Source: Amphritea sp.
GTDB lineage: Bacteria > Pseudomonadota > Gammaproteobacteria > Pseudomonadales > Nitrincolaceae
DNA: 20,168 bases
Assembly: GCA_024679635.1 (NCBI GenBank)
Contig: JAIBDA010000010.1
Span: 1-20,168 of the forward strand
Reading direction: 5' to 3'
Shown: positions 7,831 through 14,772 of the stretch, piece after piece
Numbering within the stretch: the stretch's first letter is position 1
Layout of the letters: every line of letters begins with the position of its first letter
The notes under the pieces: model-generated
Database searches by the model: none
Seen by the model: only the letters and a program-made list of their open reading frames with translations
What the model was told of the DNA's origin: nothing
Translations under genes and position numbers: made by a program

Positions 7831-9369
7831 TCACACCTGAGGGTGCGCTTTCTCTTCGGTAGATTCAAGCATATTCAGTGCATGAATATAGGCTTTAGCC
7901 GACGCAATAATGATATCTGTATCAGCACCCAGACCATTGACAATCCGTCCGCCCTTCTCGAGCCTGACAGTAACTTCGCCCTGAGAATCGGTACCACTGG
8001 TGATCGCATTCACCGAGTACAGCTCCAATGACGCACCGGACTGAACAATGGACTCAATCGCTTTGAGTGCAGCATCAACAGGGCCACTGCCGTCAGCTTC
8101 ACCCGTCTGTTCAGAATCACTCATAGCAACGGTAACCTTCGCTACAGGCGTTTCACCTGTTTGCGAAGTCACTGATAAGCTGCTCAGCTTAAATTTCTCA
8201 TAGTGTGAAGTACGGGCATCACTGACCAGCGCTTGAAGATCTTCATCAAAAATTTCATGCTTCTTATCCGCCAGATCTTTAAACCGTGCAAACGCTGTAT
8301 TCAATTCAGCATCCGATTCAAACGTTGTACCCAACTCTTCCAAACGAGCACGGAAAGCGCTGCGACCCGAATGCTTACCCATGACCATTTTATTCGCGTT
8401 CCAGCCGACATCCTGAGCGGTCATAATTTCATAAGTTTCGCGGTGCTTCAGCACCCCGTCCTGATGAATACCGGATTCATGAGCAAAAGCGTTGGCACCA
8501 ACAATGGCTTTGTTTGGCTGCACTGGAAAGCCAGTAACACTGGAAACCAGACGCGACGCCGGGACTATCTGAGTGGTATCGATGCCGGTATGCAGTCCTA
8601 ACACATCCTGCCGGGTGCGCAGAGCCATCACGACTTCCTCCAGCGAAGCGTTACCCGCACGCTCACCTAAGCCGTTAATCGTACATTCCACTTGTCGAGC
8701 ACCGGAACTAACCGCCGCCAGAGAGTTTGCGACAGCCAGACCCAGATCGTTGTGGCAGTGAACCGAGAATATCGCTTTATCTGCATTTGGAATTCGTTCG
8801 AGCAGTTGCTTCAGGGTATAACCAAACTCTTCCGGTACGGCATATCCAACAGTATCGGGAATATTAATGGTACGGGCACCGGCATCGATCACTTTCTCGA
8901 TAATTCGGCACATAAAATCAAATTCAGAACGGCTGGCATCCTCCAGTGAGAATTCCACGTCGCTAATCAGGTTACGCGCCCTTTTTACCGCATAAACCGC
9001 CTGCTCTACCACTTTATCAGGGTCCATCTGCAGCTTGTACTTCATATGGATAGGAGAAGTGGCGATAAAGGTATGTATACGACCTGAGTTAGCGTTCACC
9101 AGCGCTTCACCCGCGCGGTCAATATCCGCGTCAAGGGCCCGGGACAGAGAACAAATGGTACTGTCCTGGATAGTATCAGCGATCGCTTTTACCGACTCAA
9201 AATCACCGGGAGAGGCAATAGCAAAGCCCGCTTCAATAACATCGACCCGCATCTTTTCCAGCTGTTTAGCAATGCGCAGCTTCTCTTCACGGGTCATAGA
9301 TGCGCCGGGGCTCTGCTCACCATCACGCAATGTCGTATCAAAAATAATTACACGGTTATTATCGGTCAT
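7831..9369 (-). CDS. leuA: 2-isopropylmalate synthase
   Basis: LeuA condenses acetyl-CoA with 2-oxoisovalerate, the committed step of leucine synthesis. The 512-aa product matches the E. coli-type (short) enzyme. The TIM-barrel catalytic domain starts [17 protein letters not shown] (R15-D16), with the metal-binding HxH at H204/H206 in [10 protein letters not shown] and the asparagine in GLGERAGN near residue 240. The C-terminal region from about 390 ([17 protein letters not shown]) is the regulatory domain that binds leucine as feedback inhibitor. The ATG at 9369 is preceded by CTGGAG about eight bases away. The holD-like gene follows after 37 bp. The other leu genes are not adjacent. I looked upstream for a leucine-codon leader peptide and attenuator and did not find a convincing one. 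Confidence 0.97.
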   Translation of the reverse strand: MTDNNRVIIFDTTLRDGEQSPGASMTREEKLRIAKQLEKMRVDVIEAGFAIASPGDFESVKAIADTIQDSTICSLSRALDADIDRAGEALVNANSGRIHTFIATSPIHMKYKLQMDPDKVVEQAVYAVKRARNLISDVEFSLEDASRSEFDFMCRIIEKVIDAGARTINIPDTVGYAVPEEFGYTLKQLLERIPNADKAIFSVHCHNDLGLAVANSLAAVSSGARQVECTINGLGERAGNASLEEVVMALRTRQDVLGLHTGIDTTQIVPASRLVSSVTGFPVQPNKAIVGANAFAHESGIHQDGVLKHRETYEIMTAQDVGWNANKMVMGKHSGRSAFRARLEELGTTFESDAELNTAFARFKDLADKKHEIFDEDLQALVSDARTSHYEKFKLSSLSVTSQTGETPVAKVTVAMSDSEQTGEADGSGPVDAALKAIESIVQSGASLELYSVNAITSGTDSQGEVTVRLEKGGRIVNGLGADTDIIIASAKAYIHALNMLESTEEKAHPQV

Positions 9370-9614
9370 GACCGGACTCCAGAAACTGATTGGCTAACAC
9401 TGTTTCAGTGCTGCTAAAAGACTGCTATGACTTGCCGAAAAAGAGCGCGGCAGGTGATGAGCTATCGATCAAAAAAGACAAAAAAATATCTGAAATTATG
9501 ATGATAGCCGCTATATTATCTATTATCGCCTAATATAACTTTCTGATGGTTATTTGCAACTCAATGACGTACAAATACCCCTCTGTTAGTCGCTAAATTA
9601 AAGGGATTCAGCCG

Positions 9615-10772
9615 ATGAATAGTGATCACTTCGATCAGCCTGTCGACCGCCATACCACCTTCAGTCAGAAATGGGAAAAGTACCGGGATACCGACATTCT
9701 ACCCATGTGGGTCGCTGATACCGATTTTATGGCACCACCAGCGGTGATCGAAGCGCTGCAGTCACGGGTTGATCATGGAATATTTGGTTATACCAACACG
9801 CCGGCCGAGCTCAACCAACTGATTATCGAACGGATGGAATCTCAATATAACTGGGCAATACAGGCAGAATGGCTGGTCTGGTTACCCGGGCTGGTCTGCG
9901 GCTTAAACCTGGCCTGTCGCAGCGTCGGGGTCAGCCAGAATGCAGTGGCCACCGCTAAACCAGTCTATCCACCGTTTATGTCAGCCCCGCGACTGTCAGA
10001 CCGCAGACTAATCAGTATCCCGATGATTGAACGACAACAACGCTGGCTGATCGATTTCGACGCTCTGGAGCAGTCCATCACCGACACTACTACGCTGCTG
10101 CTGTTCTGCAATCCGCATAACCCGGGTGGCACTGTATACACCCGGGAGGAACTTGAACGGTTGAGTGAAATCTGTCTCAAACATGAGCTAACCGTCTGCT
10201 CCGATGAGATTCACTGTGATCTGATTCTGGAACCTGGACTACAGCATATTCCCCTGGCATCACTGAACAATGAGATAGCCGCGCAATCAATCACTTTGAT
10301 GGCGCCCAGTAAGACCTTCAACATCGCAGGGCTGGGCTGCTCTTTCGCTATTATCCCCGATGCAGCCCTGCGTAAACAGTTCCAGCAGGTACGAAAAGGG
10401 ATAGTACCCGATGTGAACCTACTCGGTTATACCGCTACTCTGGCGGCCTACAAAGAAGGTGATAACTGGCATCAGCAACAACTGAATTACCTGAAAGGCA
10501 ATCGGGACTATCTGGTCAATGAGATCAACCAGATCCCGGGATTAAAGCTCAATCAGGTCGAAGCCACCTACCTCGCCTGGATAGACGTATCCGCCGCTAA
10601 ACTGGAAAACCCAGCTCACTTCTTTGAACAAGCCGGTGTAGGTATGTCACCAGGCCGGGATTTCGGCGATGACCGCTTCATGCGACTAAACTTCGGCTGC
10701 ACCCGAAGTATGGTAGTGGAAGCGGTGGAGCGGATCCGCCGCGCAATGCTCAGCCACTTACCCGGAGGGTAA
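9615..10772 (+). CDS. patB: MalY/PatB-family PLP C-S lyase (cystathionine beta-lyase-like)
   Basis: This is a fold-type I PLP enzyme of the MalY/PatB group, which cleaves cystathionine or cysteine conjugates to a thiol, pyruvate and ammonia. The 385-aa length is typical. Family marks include the opening DRHTTFSQKWEKY, the LPMWVADTDF substrate-loop motif (29-38), CNPHNPGG (165-172), SDEIHCDL (197-204), and the Schiff-base lysine K233 in APSKTFNIAGL. Near the C-terminus, MRLNFGCTR carries the carboxylate-binding arginine. AAAGGGA lies nine bases before the ATG at 9615. It is divergent from leuA across a 245-bp AT-rich spacer. The physiological substrate cannot be told from sequence. A MalY-like regulatory role, known in E. 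coli, is not implied because no maltose genes are nearby. Confidence 0.9.
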   Translation: MNSDHFDQPVDRHTTFSQKWEKYRDTDILPMWVADTDFMAPPAVIEALQSRVDHGIFGYTNTPAELNQLIIERMESQYNWAIQAEWLVWLPGLVCGLNLACRSVGVSQNAVATAKPVYPPFMSAPRLSDRRLISIPMIERQQRWLIDFDALEQSITDTTTLLLFCNPHNPGGTVYTREELERLSEICLKHELTVCSDEIHCDLILEPGLQHIPLASLNNEIAAQSITLMAPSKTFNIAGLGCSFAIIPDAALRKQFQQVRKGIVPDVNLLGYTATLAAYKEGDNWHQQQLNYLKGNRDYLVNEINQIPGLKLNQVEATYLAWIDVSAAKLENPAHFFEQAGVGMSPGRDFGDDRFMRLNFGCTRSMVVEAVERIRRAMLSHLPGG

Positions 10773-10978
10773 GACAGGAGCTCAACATGACCGCGTCGTT
10801 TACTTGTAGTTAGACGTGATTCTCATTTTACTTGCTAGAAAAAGCAGTGATTCCTGATACCTGTTATCGACCCTAAGCAGGCATCGCAAAGTGAGTGCAA
10901 GTATAAGTCGGCGCCAATACGTGTAACCTAATATGCTGACCTTAAATCAGACGCATATGTAAGGTTAAGTAGCGAAAC
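10773..10978. other. Non-coding stretch after patB with an 8-codon ORF
   Basis: No terminator is recognised after patB. AGGAG at 10776-10780 is followed six bases later by an ATG at 10787, opening an ORF of only eight codons (MTASFTCS, stop at 10811-10813). This could be the stub of a lost downstream gene or chance. Nothing else in the stretch is interpretable. Confidence 0.4.
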
Positions 10979-11152
10979 ATGGGAATAACCTGTTGCGACC
11001 TATGCAAGGTTGTACTTGGGGAGCAACCCATCGCTATTCCAGCCGGGTACGTACTAAAAAACACCAGCTTCAACGATATGGTTTACACTTGTTCTAAATA
11101 CGATGAAATCATGCGACTCACTTCCGTTCCTCACCAATGGAATGTTGTGTGA
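10979..11152 (+). CDS. Small cysteine-containing ORF, family unknown
   Basis: A 57-aa reading frame begins MGITCCDLCKVVLGEQPIAI and ends PHQWNVV before TGA at 11150. Cysteines are at 5, 6, 9 and 38, with a C6-x-x-C9 pair that could be a half zinc knuckle or redox pair. A lone histidine lies at 52. The composition looks protein-like, without runs of rare residues, and an in-frame TAG only three codons upstream makes this ATG the first possible one. The only ribosome-site-like sequence, TAAGG, is about 14 bases upstream, which is long. The ORF lies alone in the same direction as patB and the 98-aa gene, in a stretch of lower gene density, and may be accessory. I do not recognise it; it could also be a decayed fragment or chance. 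Confidence 0.42.
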   Translation: MGITCCDLCKVVLGEQPIAIPAGYVLKNTSFNDMVYTCSKYDEIMRLTSVPHQWNVV

Positions 11153-11262
11153 CCTCGTAAGATATAGACGTTTATCGATATAATTTTCTAAAGCGGACAT
11201 TTATTGTGGTGTTAGCCTATAGATAGCAGTATCTTTTCGGATATCTGAATTAGGGGGTAGGT

Positions 11263-11559
11263 ATGGCAAGAAATTTTAAAAGACCAGGGCATAAAAGCCC
11301 TAATCCGAAGCTGGTTGGTCGGGGAATAATAGAAGCCATTGATACAGAGGGCCCTTTTAATGACTGGGTTGGAATGCCTCAATACTATATCCACCTCTTA
11401 ACCGTTGACTCTCAGGGGTATCGCTACCTATCGCCTGACAAGAACCTGGGAATTGAATTAGGCAAAAAAGTAACCTTTCGATACAAAGAAACCGCCAAAG
11501 ACAAATTCATCGATAAAAACTCCCTGGGCGTTGTTATAGACCCCAGTGAACTACTCTAG
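11263..11559 (+). CDS. 98-aa protein of unknown function
   Basis: The ORF opens MARNFKRPGHKSPNPK, a basic N-terminus, followed by alternating beta-type segments. These include GRGIIEAID (20-28), YYIHLLTVDSQGYRYLS (41-57), LGKKVTFRYKE (66-76) and LGVVIDP (88-94). The strand pattern is compatible with a small barrel (OB- or SH3-like), but that is inference; I know no family match. A purine-rich AGGGGGTAGGT directly before the ATG is a strong ribosome site and supports translation. There is no signal peptide or membrane segment, so it is probably cytoplasmic and perhaps nucleic-acid-binding given the basic start. It converges with epmA across 78 bp and follows the 57-aa ORF by 110 bp; both may belong to one inserted accessory segment. 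Confidence 0.7.
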   Translation: MARNFKRPGHKSPNPKLVGRGIIEAIDTEGPFNDWVGMPQYYIHLLTVDSQGYRYLSPDKNLGIELGKKVTFRYKETAKDKFIDKNSLGVVIDPSELL

Positions 11560-11576
11560 GCCCGAATAAACAGCTG

Positions 11577-11600
11577 GGCTGCGTCACAGCAGCCTTATAT
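11577..11600 (+). terminator. Weak hairpin between convergent 98-aa gene and epmA
   Basis: GGCTGC at 11577-11582 pairs with GCAGCC at 11589-11594 around a 6-nt loop and is followed by TTATAT. The T-tract is poor, so it is a doubtful terminator of the rightward gene. Confidence 0.3.
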
Positions 11601-11637
11601 ACTGGCTTCAGAGGATTCAGTCGCTAGACCGCTGCTT

Positions 11638-12609
11638 TCAGGCCCGATCAAACGGCAAAGCAAGCACATCGCTAATCTGCTCCGTACCCAGCGCCAGCAT
11701 GACTAATCGGTCAAGCCCCATAGCAACACCGGCGCATTCTGGCATTCCATTTTCCAAAGCCTCCACCAGCAGATTATCCGTTGGCCGTACCGGCAGCGCT
11801 TCAACCTGGCGCTGGGCGATATCCTGTGCAAAACGTCGAGCCTGCTCAGCGGCATCGGTTAGCTCAAAATAACCATTAGCCAGCTCAATCCCTGTAACAA
11901 ATAACTCAAATCGGCAGGCTACAGGCTGACCTGCACTGTTTTTCATCACCCTGGAAAGGGCGGCCTGACTCGCAGGGTAGTCATAGACAAAAACGCCTCC
12001 ACTATCCACCAGCTGTGGCTCTATCACATGGGACATCAGCAGGTTAAGCCAGTTATCCCGGTTGTCATCATCCATCTCCAGCTCGATATGTTCGCGGGTA
12101 ATAACCGCAAGTTCTTCGGCCGTGGCTGAATAAGGGTCAATATTCAGATACTGCTGAAACAGTTCACCGTAGCTTATCCGCTGGCAAGCGGTAAGCCCAA
12201 GTAACGGCACCACCAACGCCTCGACTTCATCCATTAACCGATGATGATCAAAACCGGGACGATACCATTCCAACATAGTAAATTCAGGATTATGGCGCTT
12301 ACCATACTCCCCATTACGAAACGCCTTACATATCTGGTAGATCGCCCCGCTGCCCGACGCAAGCAGACGTTTCATGGCGTATTCAGGGGAACTTTGCAGA
12401 TAGCGTGTTTGCCCCTGTTGTTCTGGCAACGGGTGATAGCGACACTCGATGGTATCAATATAGGGATCACTGACAGCAGCCGTCGTCATCAGTGGCGTTT
12501 CCACCTCCAAGACATTCCGTTCAGCAAAAAAGCCACGGATCTGTGTAAAGATCTCCGCCCGCTTACGCAGGTTTTCAACCGACGCCGTCGCTTTCCACAA
12601 CTCACTCAT
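11638..12609 (-). CDS. epmA: EF-P--(R)-beta-lysine ligase
   Basis: EpmA (PoxA/GenX/YjeA) is a stand-alone lysyl-tRNA-synthetase-like enzyme. It activates (R)-beta-lysine with ATP and ligates it to Lys34 of EF-P. The 323-aa protein is just a class II catalytic core. It has no N-terminal OB anticodon-binding domain, which separates it from LysS (about 500 aa). Motif 1 is near ETPLMTTAAVSDPY (37-50), motif 2 is CKAFRNGEYGKRHNPEFTML (94-113) and motif 3 is MGLDRLVMLALG (297-308). AAGGTGA lies seven bases before the ATG at 12609. Its upstream region is occupied by the ~51-bp repeats, so its promoter must lie within or beyond them. The substrate-making enzyme (epmB) and the target (efp) lie within 1.2 kb upstream. 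Confidence 0.95.
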   Translation of the reverse strand: MSELWKATASVENLRKRAEIFTQIRGFFAERNVLEVETPLMTTAAVSDPYIDTIECRYHPLPEQQGQTRYLQSSPEYAMKRLLASGSGAIYQICKAFRNGEYGKRHNPEFTMLEWYRPGFDHHRLMDEVEALVVPLLGLTACQRISYGELFQQYLNIDPYSATAEELAVITREHIELEMDDDNRDNWLNLLMSHVIEPQLVDSGGVFVYDYPASQAALSRVMKNSAGQPVACRFELFVTGIELANGYFELTDAAEQARRFAQDIAQRQVEALPVRPTDNLLVEALENGMPECAGVAMGLDRLVMLALGTEQISDVLALPFDRA

Positions 12610-12637
12610 CAGACATCACCTTTCAATATAAACATCG

Positions 12638-12718
12638 TGCCCGCAGCATACCGCACATCCTGTACATCGCCGCTCTTGCGCGTCCATGCGCTCGCGGCAT
12701 ACCGTACATCCTGTACAT
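12638..12718. repeat. Tandem ~51-bp repeat units (locus 2)
   Basis: This is the second occurrence of the unit seen at 1-125. A partial unit (12638-12656) is followed by a full one beginning with ATCCTG at 12657 and the head of the next at 12708, a period of 51 bp. As at locus 1, the array stops at TGTACAT against a run of A that forms the minus-strand T-tract of a terminator. On the minus strand the 51-bp unit is an open frame of 17 codons (MYRMYGMP...), but there is no ribosome site for it. Confidence 0.85.
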
Positions 12719-12747
12719 AAAAATGGCAGCCGAGGCTGCCATTCTTT
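12718..12747. terminator. Bidirectional-looking Rho-independent terminator
   Basis: A perfect 9-bp stem pairs AATGGCAGC (12722-12730) with GCTGCCATT (12735-12743) around the 4-nt loop CGAG. It has A-runs on the left and CTTT on the right. On the minus strand the T-tract is good. It probably ends the efp transcript after the palindromic elements and insulates epmA. Confidence 0.65.
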
Positions 12748-12755
12748 AGAACACT

Positions 12756-12937
12756 ATTAAAGCGTCACGAGCGCAGAGAAGACAAGGCATAAAGCTGCGA
12801 ACAGGCGGAGTTTAGTTTACTAAATACTCGCTACGCTTACCCTTACGGGCCATCCTTTGGATGTTGTATCAGCAAGCTGATGCTGAGCACTGTGAGCAAC
12901 TTTATAACGCAGGATTATCAAGCGCAGTAGCTTTAAT
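12756..12937. repeat. Palindromic interspersed element, copy 1
   Basis: A 182-bp element is bounded by the perfect inverted ends ATTAAAGC (12756-12763) and GCTTTAAT (12930-12937). An inner arm ATAAAG (12789-12794) pairs with CTTTAT (12900-12905). It shares the blocks AAGGCATAAA, CAGGCGGAGTT, TATAACGCAG and CAAGCGCA with copy 2. It has an extra central stretch of roughly 60 bases containing small hairpins, such as ATCAGC-AA-GCTGAT. No ORF is seen; it resembles a non-autonomous palindromic repeat or MITE. Confidence 0.7.
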
Positions 12938-12944
12938 TATAAAG

Positions 12945-13080
12945 AATTGATTTGAATGCGTTATGAGCGCAGCAAGAGCAAGGCATAAACCGGTGAGCAG
13001 GCGGAGTTAAGTCGCCTTAATGAGCCTTGCGAACCGGTTTATAACGCAGCTATCGCAAGCGCAATAGCATTCAAACAATT
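12945..13080. repeat. Palindromic interspersed element, copy 2
   Basis: The core spans 12951-13075 with perfect 9-bp inverted ends (TTTGAATGC and GCATTCAAA). These extend to AATTG/CAATT with a one-base bulge. A perfect inner arm ATAAACCGGT (12985-12994) pairs with ACCGGTTTAT (13033-13042). A small apical hairpin AGGCG/CGCCT lies between. It starts two bases from the efp stop codon, so it is in the efp 3' region. Its stem sequences differ from copy 1 while remaining complementary. Confidence 0.7.
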
Positions 13081-13081
13081 T

Positions 13082-13645
13082 TTAAGCGCGGGAAACGTAG
13101 TCACCGCTGCGCGTATCAATCTTCAACACATCACCCTGTTCGATAAACAGCGGTACACGTACAACAGCGCCCGACTGCAATGTCGCAGGCTTAGAACCAC
13201 CCTGAGCAGTATCACCTTTGAGGCCAGGATCAGTCTCGGTCACTTCCAGTTCAACAAAGTTTGGCGGTGTAATTGAAATCGGATTGTTATTCCACAGGGT
13301 AACCAGGCATTTATCCTGTTCTTTCAGCCACTGATGCGCATCACCAATAGCCGTTTTGTCAGCAGCAACCTGATCAAAACTTTGCGGATCCATGAAGTGC
13401 CACATCTCGCCATCGCAGTACAGATACTCCATATCAGTATCCATTACATCAGCGCCTTCAGCGGTTTCATTCGACTTAAAGGTACGCTCCCAGCTGCGGC
13501 CAGTAATCAGGTTTTTCAGTTTTACCCGGGTAAAAGCCTGACCTTTGCCTGGCTTAACGAATTCAACATCTACCATTGAGCATGGATCGCCTTCAATCAT
13601 CACTTTCAGGCCGTTCTTAAACTGGTTCGATGGGTAATTTGCCAT
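13082..13645 (-). CDS. efp: Translation elongation factor P
   Basis: EF-P binds between the P and E sites and rescues ribosomes stalled on polyproline. The 187-aa product has the standard three beta-barrel length. The modification loop KPGKGQAF carries the acceptor lysine at position 34, the site of beta-lysylation by EpmA. Downstream are [20 protein letters not shown] (domain I/II boundary) and the C-terminal [16 protein letters not shown] signature. The frame is open up to 13705, but the ATG at 13645 gives [14 protein letters not shown], the conserved EF-P start, so the longer form is rejected. The gene is divergent from epmB with 109 bp between starts, and both enzymes needed for its modification are close by. 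It is likely regulated at a shared intergenic promoter region. Confidence 0.97.
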   Translation of the reverse strand: MANYPSNQFKNGLKVMIEGDPCSMVDVEFVKPGKGQAFTRVKLKNLITGRSWERTFKSNETAEGADVMDTDMEYLYCDGEMWHFMDPQSFDQVAADKTAIGDAHQWLKEQDKCLVTLWNNNPISITPPNFVELEVTETDPGLKGDTAQGGSKPATLQSGAVVRVPLFIEQGDVLKIDTRSGDYVSRA

Positions 13646-13661
13646 AACGATCTCAAAATAA

Positions 13662-13692
13662 ATTATAATCTGGTGAACACTTGCCACCGCAA
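13662..13692 (-). promoter_or_regulatory. Candidate efp promoter
   Basis: On the minus strand a perfect TATAAT (13667-13662) lies 16 bases before the efp start codon. TTGCGG (13692-13687) is upstream with a long 19-base spacer. The -10 is convincing; the -35 is uncertain. Confidence 0.45.
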
Positions 13693-13694
13693 AA

Positions 13695-13723
13695 TTGACA
13701 CACATTCTACTTGAAAGGAGAAT
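13695..13723 (+). promoter_or_regulatory. Candidate epmB promoter
   Basis: A perfect -35 TTGACA (13695-13700) is followed at 17 bases by GAGAAT (13718-13723), which matches four of six -10 positions. Transcription would begin near 13730. That places the in-frame TTG 13695 and ATG 13722 inside the promoter and supports ATG 13755 as the epmB start. Confidence 0.5.
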
Positions 13724-13754
13724 GCGAGCAAATTTTCCGCGAAAATATTCCTAT

Positions 13755-14765
13755 ATGAACTCAACTATCAAGCTGCCAGACACTTGGCAAACACTGCTCA
13801 GCCAGACTTTAAAGAGTCCGGAAGAGCTGCTTAGCTATCTGCAGCTTCCCGATTCATTACTGGAAGGGGCCAATCGAGCCAGTCTGGAATTTGCCATGCG
13901 TATTCCCCGTCCCTGGTTAGACCGGATCGAGAAAGCGAACCCCGACGACCCGCTACTGCGGCAGGTACTGCCCCTTGGCGAAGAGTTAGAAAGCATACCC
14001 GGCTTCATCAGTGATCCTTTAGAGGAGATGAGCAGCAACCCGGTTGACGGCCTGATCCATAAATACAAAGGTCGGGTTTTAGTGATACTCACCGGCGCCT
14101 GTGCCATTAATTGCCGATACTGTTTTCGCCGGCACTTCCCTTATGCTGAAAACCGACTGGGGCCAGAGCAGTGGCAGAAAATCCTTGATTACATCGCTGC
14201 TGACACTAGTATCACCGAAGTAATTTTTTCCGGAGGAGACCCCCTGGTCTCTAGTGACACCCGATTGAAACAACTCATAGGGGATCTTCAACAAATTCCC
14301 CACCTGACCCGCTTGCGTATTCACAGTCGGCTTCCGGTGGTCCTGCCGCAGCGAATCACTACATCTCTCACAAACCTGTTGAGCCAAACGCGCCTCAAAG
14401 TAGTGACGGTGATTCACAGCAACCATCCACAAGAACTGGACAACGCGGTGGCAAAGGCCGTTGAACAACTCAAGCATGCGGGAGTGACTGTTCTGAATCA
14501 GGCGGTGCTGTTACGAGGTGTTAACGACAGCGTTGCTACATTGAAAGCATTGAGTGAAAAACTTTTTGATATCGGCGTATTACCCTACTACCTCTTCACC
14601 TTTGACCCCGTCAAAGGCGCTGCTCATTTCGATGTCCCCGATAATGAAGCAAAACAGATCATTAGCCAGTTACAAGATCAGCTACCAGGCTATCTGGTAC
14701 CCAAATTAGCCCGGGAGATACCTGGGCGGGGAAGCAAAACCCTACTAATACCCAATCAGGAGTAG
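13755..14765 (+). CDS. epmB: EF-P beta-lysylation protein / lysine 2,3-aminomutase
   Basis: EpmB (YjeK) is a radical SAM, PLP-dependent enzyme that converts (S)-lysine to (R)-beta-lysine for EpmA. From ATG 13755 the product is 336 aa, close to the E. coli protein (342). Its start, MNSTIKLPDTWQTLLSQTLK, aligns with the E. coli start region. The radical SAM cluster motif CxxxCxxC is C116, C120 and C123 in GACAINCRYCFRRHFPY. The SAM-binding FSGGDPL is at 158-164, and the likely PLP lysine is K287 in DPVKGAAHF. The frame is open back to a TTG at 13695 and includes ATG 13722, but these overlap a good promoter. No strong ribosome site precedes 13755, so expression may be low. Seven bases separate it from the next gene, suggesting an operon. 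Confidence 0.95.
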   Translation: MNSTIKLPDTWQTLLSQTLKSPEELLSYLQLPDSLLEGANRASLEFAMRIPRPWLDRIEKANPDDPLLRQVLPLGEELESIPGFISDPLEEMSSNPVDGLIHKYKGRVLVILTGACAINCRYCFRRHFPYAENRLGPEQWQKILDYIAADTSITEVIFSGGDPLVSSDTRLKQLIGDLQQIPHLTRLRIHSRLPVVLPQRITTSLTNLLSQTRLKVVTVIHSNHPQELDNAVAKAVEQLKHAGVTVLNQAVLLRGVNDSVATLKALSEKLFDIGVLPYYLFTFDPVKGAAHFDVPDNEAKQIISQLQDQLPGYLVPKLAREIPGRGSKTLLIPNQE

Positions 14766-14772
14766 ACAGTTC

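Noticed and set aside
9370..9614. Leucine attenuator/leader peptide upstream of leuA
   Set aside because: No short ORF with a run of leucine codons and no terminator/antiterminator pair was found; only a small hairpin (CACTG/CAGTG) near 9399-9411.
12623..12718. 31-codon minus-strand ORF inside the 51-bp repeats, ending next to the epmA ribosome site
   Set aside because: It is open only because the repeat unit is a multiple of three. It has no ribosome site and starts in a terminator T-tract, so a leader peptide role for epmA is not supported.
13646..13705. N-terminal extension of efp
   Set aside because: The conserved EF-P start is the ATG at 13645, which puts the modified lysine at position 34; the extension overlaps the promoter region.
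13695..13754. N-terminal extension of epmB from TTG 13695 or ATG 13722
   Set aside because: These bases form a good promoter (TTGACA, 17 bases, GAGAAT), and homology to E. coli EpmB begins at the ATG at 13755.
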